This document shows, piece after piece, positions 1-5,554 of a stretch of 6,767 nt of DNA. Origin of the DNA: Fidelibacterota bacterium (GTDB lineage: Bacteria > Fidelibacterota > UBA2242 > JAFGTP01); assembly GCA_029939785.1 (NCBI GenBank), contig JAOZSG010000192.1:1-6767 (forward strand), written 5' to 3'. A model generated the notes under the pieces. It was not told the DNA's origin, did no database searches, and saw only the letters and a list, made by a program, of their open reading frames with translations. Numbering within the stretch: the first letter of the stretch is position 1; every line of letters starts with the position of its first letter. The position numbers and the translations under genes are program-made.

Positions 1-296
1 AAATAGTTCTGGTATCTTTTCCTTTTATGTCTAAAAAACCAGAAAAAAAACGTCCGGCATTAATTGTATCTCCTCAGAAATATAATGAAAGTAATAATGT
101 CATTATTCTTCAGATTACAGGATCTAAAAACAGCAATAATACGATGGGATATGAAATAAAAGATTGGCATGATGCGAGACTCCTTTCCCCATCGATTATT
201 AATATGAAGTTTGCAACTATTAAAAATTCAATAATAATAAAAAAACTAGGAAAACTATCTCAAAATGACATTAATATTTTTAAAAATTATCTTTAA
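1..296 (+). CDS. PemK/MazF-family toxin (mRNA interferase), 5' end cut by window edge
   Basis: This is probably the toxin of a type II toxin-antitoxin pair. Family members are small endoribonucleases that cleave mRNA in the cytoplasm. The frame is open to the left edge: before the ATG at 27 it reads IVLVSFPF, which continues into MSKKPEKKRPALIVSP. Together these match the MazF N-terminal pattern (G-D/E-I-V-L-V-x-F-P-F, a variable loop, then K-R-P-A-L-V/I-V-S). The ATG at 27 is therefore internal, and only about 5-10 residues are missing upstream. The C-terminal part (WHDARLLSPSIINMKFATI, then IIKKLGKLSQNDINIF) matches the 'W-x-x-A-G-L-L-x-P-S-x-V ... K-x-L-G-x-L' layout of short PemK proteins, with R in place of the usual G in 'AGLL'. 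The stop is TAA at 294-296. The antitoxin, usually the preceding gene, would lie outside the window. The next gene starts 31 bp downstream. The family call is confident; activity is inferred. Confidence 0.85.
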   Translation, partial: IVLVSFPFMSKKPEKKRPALIVSPQKYNESNNVIILQITGSKNSNNTMGYEIKDWHDARLLSPSIINMKFATIKNSIIIKKLGKLSQNDINIFKNYL

Positions 297-327
297 TAAA
301 AGAGCAATATCAGAAAGTATCTAAATT

Positions 328-3300
328 ATGAAAAAAATATTATCCTTTATACTGGTGTTAGTCATAGTCTCACCCCTTATGGCTCAATATGGGAAAAATA
401 AAGTTAATTATGATAACTTTGATTGGAAATACATTCAATCTCAAAACTTTGATATATACTATTATGAAGGCGGAAGAGAACTTGCTGAATTTTCTGCTCC
501 TATTGCAGAGGAACAAATAAAACGAATCTGTAATCTTTTTAATTGGCGATTAAGAAAACGTATTTCTTTACTTATTTATAATTCTCATAATGATTTCCAG
601 CAAACAAATGTTACATTATCTCAACTCACAGAGGGCACGGGAGGATTTACAGAACTTTATAAAAATCGGGCTGTTGTTCAATTTACAGGTGATTATCATG
701 CATTCTGGCATGTTATCAGACATGAACTATTACACGTAATTGTGAATGAAGTGATTTATGGTGGAAGTGTTCAAAATATTGTTTCAGGACGAATACGACT
801 ACGAATACCTCTATGGATGAATGAAGGTTTGGCCGAATATATTTCTTCCGGTTGGGATACGGATGCCGACATGATTATTCGTGATATTGCACTTTCAAAC
901 AATATTCCGCCTATTAAATATTTGAATTATTATTTAGCGTATAAAGGTGGTCAATCAGTTTATAATTTTATCGATGAAAAATATGGTACAGAGAAAATTG
1001 GTGAAATCTGGCAGCATGTCAAAAGTTATAAAGATGTAGAAAAAGGCTTTGAAGAGGCCATCGGTATGAATACTGAAGATTTAACAAAGGAATGGCATAA
1101 ATGGGTTAAAAAATCCTATTGGACAGATATAGCAAAACGTGACGAAATAGATGATTTTGCTACTCAACTTACGGATCATGTAAAATTGCGAAATTATTTT
1201 AACTCAGCACCTGCAATCTCTCCAAACGGGACAAAAGTTGCGATTTTATCAAACAGAGAAGGTTATGTTGATGTTTACCTGATATCAGCATTTGACGGTG
1301 AAGTTATCGACAAAGTTCTTAAAGGGCAAAAAACTCCTGATCTTGAAGAATTAAAAATACTTACACCAGAACTCAGTTGGGCTCCAAATGGTAAAGACTT
1401 GGTTTTGGCAACTAAAAGTGGAAAACAAGATGCATTAATATTTTTAAATAGCGAAGAAAAAAAGAATAAAAAGGTTGATTTTGAAAATATAGAACAAATC
1501 TTTTCTCCTTCCTGGTCAAATGATGGAAAACACATTGTATTTATTGGATTAAAAGATGAACGTAGAGATCTTTACATTTACACATTAAAAAATAAAAAAC
1601 TAACAAGATTAACAAATGATGCTTTTTCTGATTATGAACCGTCATGGTCTCAAGATGATAGAATAATCTATTTTGCTTCACAACGTGGATCTGCATCATC
1701 TGATTCACTTCCAATTAACAAACACATCTTCGATAACCTTGATTATCACCAATCAGATATTTTCTCTTATGATTTATCATCAAAAAAAATTACACGATTG
1801 ACTGATACAAAATGGAATGAACATTACCCTATAAAAACCAATACACAAAATTCAATTATATATACATCTGACTTTAATGGAATATCAAATTTTTTCGTAA
1901 AAAATCTTGATACAAACGAAGACATCGCAATCACCAATGTTTTAACCGGAGTTTTTCAACCAAGTTTGTCAAAAGATGATACAAAATTGGTATTCGCCGG
2001 CTATGCAAATAGTGGCTGGGATGTATTTTCAATAAATAATCCTCTTGATCAGGTACAAAAGCCAAAAGAAATTCCACCAACCCGTTTCGCAAACCAACTA
2101 TATGAAAAATGGGGAAAAGAACCCAAGGATTTTTTATTAACCTATCATCAAAAAACCAATCCAAATTCTCTTACTAATGATGCTGCAAATGAGAATTATT
2201 CAAATTTTATATTTAATCAAAGAAATATAGATATAGAAAGTGATATTTTTAAATCGTCAGTAGCAAAAAATGATTCTACATCAAATGATACTACAAACTT
2301 TAAAGATCAATCAGGAGAATATGTTGCAAATTCCTATAAAACAAAATACACATTGGATCTGGTTGATGTAAGAGCCGGATATAATACATTCTGGGGATTT
2401 CAGGGAACAACTGTATTTTCGTTTAGTGACGTACTAGGAAATCATCGGTTTGCCATTGGTACAGAAATGTATGTTGATCTGGAAAATAGCGACTATTATC
2501 TCTCATATCAATATTTGACTAAGCAGACGAATTATTCATTCACTGCTTTTCATTCCGCAAACTTTTATGCACAATCAATTTATACAATGTGGAAATGGCG
2601 TAATTATGGTGTTGATGTAACTATTTCCAAACCATTATCAATATTTAGCCGATATGAATTAGGAACAACTTTATATAATGTAGATCAATCATTAATAGAT
2701 ACTTATGCCGGAGTAAAACTTTATGAAAATGCTATCCATACAATTTTACCAAGGGCAGGATTTGTATATGATAATTCTTTATGGGGTTATTTAAATCCTA
2801 TTGATGGAATTAGAGCAAGAGTTGACTTTGTATCAAGTCCAAAATATTCTTCAGGTAGTCTGGAATTTTATACTGCAAAAATAGACTTTCGTACTTATTT
2901 TAAAATTAACAGAGATTATTCTTTTGCTTTTAGATTTACCGGTGGATTAAGTGAGGGAGCAAATGCACAACATTTTTTCCTTGGTGGAGAGATGAACTGG
3001 TTAAATCAAAAATTTGCAAGAAATCATGATTTTACAAATACAAAGGAAATATTTTTTTCCGATTTTGTAACTCCACTCAGAGGTGCCCGGTATTATGAAA
3101 GAGTTGGAACAAGGTATTTTCTAACCAATTTTGAATTCAGATATCCATTCATCAAATATTTACAGCTTGGATTCCCTGTACCGATGATACTTGGTGGAAT
3201 TCAGGGAATTACATTCTTGGATCTTGGAACTGCCTGGTTTGATATGAAGGACCTTCATCTATGGGGTCGCAATGACGATAGAGGTCTGTATCTCGATGAT

Positions 3301-3435
3301 CTTGTAGGAGGTTTTGGGTTTGGAACCAGAGTATATCTCGGATATTTTGTATTGAAGATTGATACAGCATGGAGATTTGATCTCGATAGTGTATCGAAGC
3401 CAAAATATTATTTTTCACTTGGTCTGGATTTTTAA
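328..3435 (+). CDS. Secreted peptidase-MA / TolB-like propeller / outer-membrane barrel fusion protein
   Basis: The protein has 1035 residues. Residues 1-19 look like a signal peptide (MKK, hydrophobic core, then LMA-Q). Residues 23-270 resemble the peptidase MA family, with the zinc motif H132-E133-L-L-H136 and W-M-N-E166-G-L-A-E, where E166 is the likely third (gluzincin) ligand. Residues ~290-575 hold about six TolB/WD40-like blades of the type 'PxWSxDGKxIVFxS...DLYxY'. Residues ~605-665 are an N/S/T/D-rich linker. Residues ~675-1035 are rich in alternating aromatic strands, include L-R-G-A-R-Y-Y-E-R-V-G near 918-927 (resembling the Omp85 loop-6 VRGY/F region), and end in Y-Y-F-S-L-G-L-D-F, a terminal-Phe beta-signal. 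I infer an outer-membrane barrel that displays a periplasmic zinc peptidase. The substrate is unknown. I see no POTRA domain. The start is the first ATG before the signal peptide; no strong SD precedes it, only GAAAG at 312-316. Such proteins are known mainly from FCB-group genomes, often annotated as Tol or peptidase-MA proteins. Confidence 0.88.
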   Translation: MKKILSFILVLVIVSPLMAQYGKNKVNYDNFDWKYIQSQNFDIYYYEGGRELAEFSAPIAEEQIKRICNLFNWRLRKRISLLIYNSHNDFQQTNVTLSQLTEGTGGFTELYKNRAVVQFTGDYHAFWHVIRHELLHVIVNEVIYGGSVQNIVSGRIRLRIPLWMNEGLAEYISSGWDTDADMIIRDIALSNNIPPIKYLNYYLAYKGGQSVYNFIDEKYGTEKIGEIWQHVKSYKDVEKGFEEAIGMNTEDLTKEWHKWVKKSYWTDIAKRDEIDDFATQLTDHVKLRNYFNSAPAISPNGTKVAILSNREGYVDVYLISAFDGEVIDKVLKGQKTPDLEELKILTPELSWAPNGKDLVLATKSGKQDALIFLNSEEKKNKKVDFENIEQIFSPSWSNDGKHIVFIGLKDERRDLYIYTLKNKKLTRLTNDAFSDYEPSWSQDDRIIYFASQRGSASSDSLPINKHIFDNLDYHQSDIFSYDLSSKKITRLTDTKWNEHYPIKTNTQNSIIYTSDFNGISNFFVKNLDTNEDIAITNVLTGVFQPSLSKDDTKLVFAGYANSGWDVFSINNPLDQVQKPKEIPPTRFANQLYEKWGKEPKDFLLTYHQKTNPNSLTNDAANENYSNFIFNQRNIDIESDIFKSSVAKNDSTSNDTTNFKDQSGEYVANSYKTKYTLDLVDVRAGYNTFWGFQGTTVFSFSDVLGNHRFAIGTEMYVDLENSDYYLSYQYLTKQTNYSFTAFHSANFYAQSIYTMWKWRNYGVDVTISKPLSIFSRYELGTTLYNVDQSLIDTYAGVKLYENAIHTILPRAGFVYDNSLWGYLNPIDGIRARVDFVSSPKYSSGSLEFYTAKIDFRTYFKINRDYSFAFRFTGGLSEGANAQHFFLGGEMNWLNQKFARNHDFTNTKEIFFSDFVTPLRGARYYERVGTRYFLTNFEFRYPFIKYLQLGFPVPMILGGIQGITFLDLGTAWFDMKDLHLWGRNDDRGLYLDDLVGGFGFGTRVYLGYFVLKIDTAWRFDLDSVSKPKYYFSLGLDF

Positions 3436-3495
3436 ATCATATGATTGGGAATTGTATATTATTAAGTTGATTGAATATCTCGGAATATACGAATA

Positions 3496-3714
3496 CTACC
3501 TTTCCCTTGTTTCCCTAATGATTTCTAAAATCTCTTCAACTGTAGGTGAAAGATCTATACTTTTAACATCTAACGGCGATTTTTCACATTTGTAAAGTTC
3601 AATTTTGAAAAGTTCACCATCCTTTCTTTTGATCAAAACTTCTCCCTCTTCTTTTACTTTATTTAAAACAGATGAAAAATTTTGTCTGGCTTTAGAATAT
3701 GTGTAAGTAATCAT
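3496..3714 (-). CDS. Phd/YefM-family antitoxin
   Basis: This 72-residue protein is the antitoxin partner of the PIN-domain gene. Residues 1-40 (MITYTYSKARQNFSSVLNKV, then EEGEVLIKRKDGELFKI) match the Phd/YefM DNA-binding fold: a short strand, the 'S-x-A-R-x-x-F-x-x-x-L-x-x-V' helix, and a hairpin ending in 'I-x-R-x-x-G'. The C-terminal part (LSPTVEEILEIIRETRER) is an acidic/basic helix of the kind that wraps the toxin in this family. Its ATG overlaps the toxin stop codon by one base (TAATG, 3716-3712). An SD-like GAGG lies seven bases upstream (3725-3722), inside the toxin gene, so the two are translationally linked. Family knowledge says it neutralises the toxin and represses its own operon. 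A matching TGTACA palindrome lies upstream of the toxin gene. Confidence 0.9.
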   Translation of the reverse strand: MITYTYSKARQNFSSVLNKVKEEGEVLIKRKDGELFKIELYKCEKSPLDVKSIDLSPTVEEILEIIRETRER

Positions 3715-4109
3715 TATTTTACCTCAATAGTTTTTATACCACTTTTAATAGCAATACTATTTAATTCTTTATCAAGAGTTATCAAGGGTGATTTATTTTG
3801 TATTGCACATTGTAAAAAATATGCATCATATGCATAAATATTGTATTGTTTTGATAATTGTAAGGAAGATTCCATGTTGATATCACAAAATTGAATAGGG
3901 ATATTCTTATAATATAAAATTGCTAAACTTGCTGTATTATAATCAATTCTATTTCGTTTAAACATTGCTGAAAATGCATTCCCAATTTCCCAATGTAAAG
4001 AATCTGGTGCAATTAAAACTGAATTTTTTGTTAGTTCAATAAGTTTTGTTTTATGTTGTTCATTGGTAATTACAGCAATAATTACAGAGGTATCAACAAC
4101 TATTTTCAT
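3714..4109 (-). CDS. PIN-domain ribonuclease toxin (VapC-like)
   Basis: This 131-residue protein has the usual PIN-domain length and shows all four conserved acidic positions: D6 (VVDTSVI), E41 (HWEIGNAF), D95 (YDAYFLQCA) and D113 (LITLDKEL). These residues bind Mg/Mn in the family's single-strand RNA nuclease site, so the gene looks intact and potentially active. Family toxins cleave tRNA, rRNA or mRNA; the target here cannot be read. The start is ATG at 4109, supported by a perfect AAGGAG SD (4120-4115) five bases upstream. An out-of-frame ATG four bases earlier would sit too close to that SD. The gene lies upstream of its antitoxin, the reverse of the usual antitoxin-first order for VapBC and Phd-type operons. 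Confidence 0.92.
   Translation of the reverse strand: MKIVVDTSVIIAVITNEQHKTKLIELTKNSVLIAPDSLHWEIGNAFSAMFKRNRIDYNTASLAILYYKNIPIQFCDINMESSLQLSKQYNIYAYDAYFLQCAIQNKSPLITLDKELNSIAIKSGIKTIEVK
3722..3725 (-). promoter_or_regulatory. Internal ribosome binding site for the Phd antitoxin
   Basis: GAGG on the minus strand lies near the 3' end of the PIN gene, seven bases before the antitoxin ATG. With the TAATG stop/start overlap it supports coupled translation of toxin and antitoxin and fixes the antitoxin start. Confidence 0.55.
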
Positions 4110-4114
4110 TCATT

Positions 4115-4120
4115 CTCCTT
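4115..4120 (-). promoter_or_regulatory. Strong Shine-Dalgarno site of the PIN toxin gene
   Basis: AAGGAG on the minus strand lies five bases before the ATG at 4109 and decides that start. It is the best SD in the window; the large plus-strand genes at 328 and 5555 have none this clear. Confidence 0.75.
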
Positions 4121-4124
4121 TTCA

Positions 4125-4140
4125 ATGTACAATTGTACAT
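4125..4140. promoter_or_regulatory. TGTACA-containing 16-bp palindrome, likely operator for the PIN/Phd operon
   Basis: ATGTACAATTGTACAT is a perfect inverted repeat. It contains two TGTACA hexamers (4126-4131 and 4134-4139) whose centres are 8 bp apart. It sits between the toxin SD and the candidate -10 element, overlapping the predicted transcription start. TGTACA is the published core of the E. coli YefM operator, where two such hexamers occur in neighbouring palindromes. As the antitoxin here is a Phd/YefM protein, I infer that this is its autoregulatory binding site. The palindrome is seen directly; binding is inference. Confidence 0.72.
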
Positions 4141-4144
4141 ATCT

Positions 4145-4173
4145 AATTTAAGTACCTTTTCCCTTTTTATCAA
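4145..4173 (-). promoter_or_regulatory. Candidate sigma70-like promoter of the PIN/Phd operon
   Basis: On the minus strand TTGATA (4173-4168, five of six matches to TTGACA) is separated by 17 bases from TAAATT (4150-4145, four of six matches to TATAAT). Transcription would begin near 4138, inside the TGTACA palindrome, so a repressor bound there would block initiation. The AT-rich background makes chance matches possible, but the spacing and position are right. Confidence 0.42.
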
Positions 4174-4282
4174 TAATGAATCAATAAAAACAGGAGTGTT
4201 CAATAGTTTTTCAAATTATTCTATTAGATTTGCTTTTTGATTCCAATTTTTTTTATTAAACTTTGGATGCTAAATTTGAATA

Positions 4283-4328
4283 TAGACAGGATTAAATAAA
4301 ATATATATAATCTTGAAAATCCAGTCTA
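4283..4328. repeat. Imperfect inverted repeat, AGACAGGATT-type
   Basis: TAGACAGGATT (4283-4293) pairs with AATCCAGTCTA (4318-4328) with one mismatch, around a 24-base AT-rich loop. The plus-strand stem is followed by an A run and the minus-strand stem has no T run after it, so it does not look like an intrinsic terminator. From memory, similar GACAGGATT...AATCCTGTC arms occur as dispersed intergenic elements in several FCB-group genomes. That resemblance is not verified here. Confidence 0.4.
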
Positions 4329-4372
4329 AAAAAATGGTAGTATAAAAGTTTTATGAAAAAATGAAAAATTGA

Positions 4373-4401
4373 GACTCAAGTTCAAAAGAATGATTTGAGT
4401 C
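4373..4401. repeat. Inverted repeat GACTCAA/TTGAGTC
   Basis: GACTCAA (4373-4379) and TTGAGTC (4395-4401) form a perfect 7-bp stem with a 15-base loop. The left arm also lies in a short odd palindrome, TTGAG-A-CTCAA (4369-4379), so a competing hairpin is possible. It lies about 85 bases before the DUF350 start. It could be a protein site, a leader hairpin or chance; there is no U-run for a terminator. Confidence 0.3.
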
Positions 4402-4474
4402 AGTGATATTGTATAAAACATCGCATTCTGAATTCCATTCGGCATTCGCCTTACGAAGTCCAGTCTGCTGAAAA

Positions 4475-4479
4475 GGGAG
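4475..4479 (+). promoter_or_regulatory. Shine-Dalgarno site of the DUF350 gene
   Basis: GGGAG within AAAAGGGAG lies six bases before the ATG at 4486. It supports that start for this short gene. Confidence 0.6.
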
Positions 4480-4485
4480 AAAATT

Positions 4486-4719
4486 ATGGATGTATTTTCA
4501 TGGAGTCATACTTTTTTAATGTACTTACGGGCAATAGGTTGGTCAATTGTTGCTTCAGTTGGTTTTGCTTTTGGTGTTGGATTAGCCTTAAAAGTTTTTG
4601 ATAAACTATCTGTTTCTATTGATGAATGGGAAGAAATCAAAAATGGTAATATAGGTGTCGCACTGATTATGGTCTCATTGATTGTAATGGTAGGACTTTT
4701 GGTGTATAAAGTTATATAG
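4486..4719 (+). CDS. DUF350 family inner-membrane protein (single repeat)
   Basis: This is a 77-residue integral membrane protein. Two hydrophobic segments are visible, about residues 12-37 and 56-76, joined by a polar loop. The loop and what follows it, 'V-F-D-K-L-S-V-S-I-D-E-W-E-E-I-K-N-G-N-I-G-V-A-L' (37-60), match the DUF350 signature, in which a D-x-x-E-E-I-x-x-G-N motif precedes the second helix. Many DUF350 proteins (E. coli YjfL type) carry two such units; this one has one. The family has no established biochemical role. The gene stands alone, with 82 bp to the convergent DUF502 gene and a gene-free stretch upstream. The start is supported by the SD at 4475-4479. Confidence 0.82.
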   Translation: MDVFSWSHTFLMYLRAIGWSIVASVGFAFGVGLALKVFDKLSVSIDEWEEIKNGNIGVALIMVSLIVMVGLLVYKVI

Positions 4720-4801
4720 TATAAAGCGGCAAAACTCCGAATTTATTTAGGATTTGGTTTACTTTTCAAATACATAAATTTGATTTGATGCTTTTCGCTT
4801 A

Positions 4802-5428
4802 TCACTTTGTCCTATATATATTCATCTGATCGGGAATAATGGTTCCGGCAGAAATGAGAGTTTGTAAACCTTCTTCTACAGGTAGATTTGAAGGAACAAT
4901 ATCAGTTTCAGGCAGGAATATCATCCAACCTGATGTAGGATTTGGAGTAGTAGGAACAAAAATGCTATAAAATTTTGTTCCATCTTTTCCCAGAGTATTT
5001 CCGGTAACAAAGCCCATTGACCAGATACCTTTTCTCGGGAATTCAAAAAATACAACTTTTTCAAAACCGGTTGAGCTAAATTGAAAAGCATCCAAAATCT
5101 TTTTGCTGGTATTGTAAACTGTTCTTATAATAGGAATTCTATCCAGCAAATTTTCAAAATACCGAAAAATGGATTTCCCAAGCAAGTTGGTTGTAAGAAT
5201 TCCTAAAAGATATATCAGAAAAATTCCTGCAACAACTCCAAGTCCGGGTACAATATATCCAAGATACTTCTCCTGAAGCGGAGTGAGTAAAGGTCCAACT
5301 ATATTATTAAAGAAAGATAAAAACATTTTAAGAAAATATACTGTAAGGATAATAGGTATTGATGCAAATATTCCTGCTAAAAATTTTCTTTCAACAGATT
5401 TTTTAAATTTATTCCAATGTTTTAACAT
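4802..5428 (-). CDS. DUF502 family membrane protein
   Basis: The 208-residue length is typical of the DUF502 (COG2928-type) family. Two membrane segments are visible, about residues 18-40 and 58-83. They are followed by the family hallmarks: R-I-P-I-I-R-T-V-Y (97-105), P-R-K-G-I-W-S-M-G-F-V-T-G (131-143), V-P-T-T-P-N-P-T-S-G (158-167) and a C-terminal I-S-A-G near 192-195. The function is unknown; homologues are inner-membrane proteins with a cytoplasmic or periplasmic C-terminal domain. An in-frame TAA lies immediately before the ATG at 5428, so the start cannot be further upstream. The SD is weak (GGAA about eight bases before the ATG). The gene is convergent with the DUF350 gene and divergent from the patatin gene. 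Confidence 0.9.
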   Translation of the reverse strand: MLKHWNKFKKSVERKFLAGIFASIPIILTVYFLKMFLSFFNNIVGPLLTPLQEKYLGYIVPGLGVVAGIFLIYLLGILTTNLLGKSIFRYFENLLDRIPIIRTVYNTSKKILDAFQFSSTGFEKVVFFEFPRKGIWSMGFVTGNTLGKDGTKFYSIFVPTTPNPTSGWMIFLPETDIVPSNLPVEEGLQTLISAGTIIPDQMNIYRTK

Positions 5429-5446
5429 TTAGCGATTCCATTATTA

Positions 5447-5475
5447 ATTATAACAAGTTGAAAATGATATTTTAA
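5447..5475 (-). promoter_or_regulatory. Candidate extended -10 promoter of the DUF502 gene
   Basis: On the minus strand TGTTATAAT (5455-5447) is a perfect TATAAT with the extended TG-N motif. A weak -35, TTAAAA (5475-5470), lies 17 bases further upstream. Transcription would start near 5440, giving a leader of about a dozen bases. The site lies in the 126-bp divergent gap shared with the patatin gene. It is inference from consensus only. Confidence 0.45.
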
Positions 5476-5512
5476 GTACTAAATTTAAATATGTTTTTTA
5501 ACTCATGCAATA

Positions 5513-5520
5513 TAGATTTG
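5513..5520 (+). promoter_or_regulatory. Possible Bacteroidota-type -10 element for the patatin gene
   Basis: TAGATTTG matches the TAnnTTTG -7 consensus known from Bacteroidota primary sigma promoters, 34 bases before the ATG at 5555. The expected upstream TTTG element is not clear (only ATGTTT near 5491), and the region is AT-rich, so this is weak. Confidence 0.22.
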
Positions 5521-5554
5521 TATTGTATTAAATATATATAGAATATTAAATTTT

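Larger units (their letters stand above)
4110..4485. other. Gene-free region of 376 bp between the toxin operon and the DUF350 gene
   Basis: No convincing coding frame is seen on either strand. The left part holds the toxin SD, the TGTACA operator and the promoter. Positions 4200-4370 are very AT-rich with runs of A or T. The centre holds an imperfect 11-bp inverted repeat (4283-4328) and a 7-bp perfect one (4373-4401). The last 65 bases are less AT-rich and carry three CATTC copies before the SD of the DUF350 gene. The octamer TCCAGTCT occurs twice (4320-4327 and 4459-4466). No clear promoter for the DUF350 gene could be picked out. Confidence 0.6.

Noticed and set aside
27..296. Taking ATG at 27 as the true start of the MazF-like gene
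   Set aside because: The frame upstream encodes the conserved IVLVSFPF strand and stays open to the edge, so the real start is outside the window.
1275..1535. Minus-strand open frame inside the peptidase/propeller gene (also 1931-2164 and 3209-3418)
   Set aside because: These lie wholly within a well-supported long gene, have no family-like sequence, and read as antisense shadows of its codons.
3435..3490. Palindrome AATCATATGATT (3435-3446) and a 7-bp inverted repeat GTATATT/AATATAC (3454-3460, 3484-3490) as terminators between convergent genes
   Set aside because: The stems are very AT-rich, the second loop is 23 bases, and no T-run follows on either strand. Chance in AT-rich DNA is as likely.
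3359..3595. Plus-strand open frame bridging the end of the large gene and the antitoxin
   Set aside because: It overlaps two well-supported genes, has no SD and no recognisable protein pattern.
4720..4801. Bidirectional terminator between the convergent DUF350 and DUF502 genes
   Set aside because: Only 5-bp pairings such as CAAAT/ATTTG or AAGCG/CGCTT could be found, none followed by a T-run.
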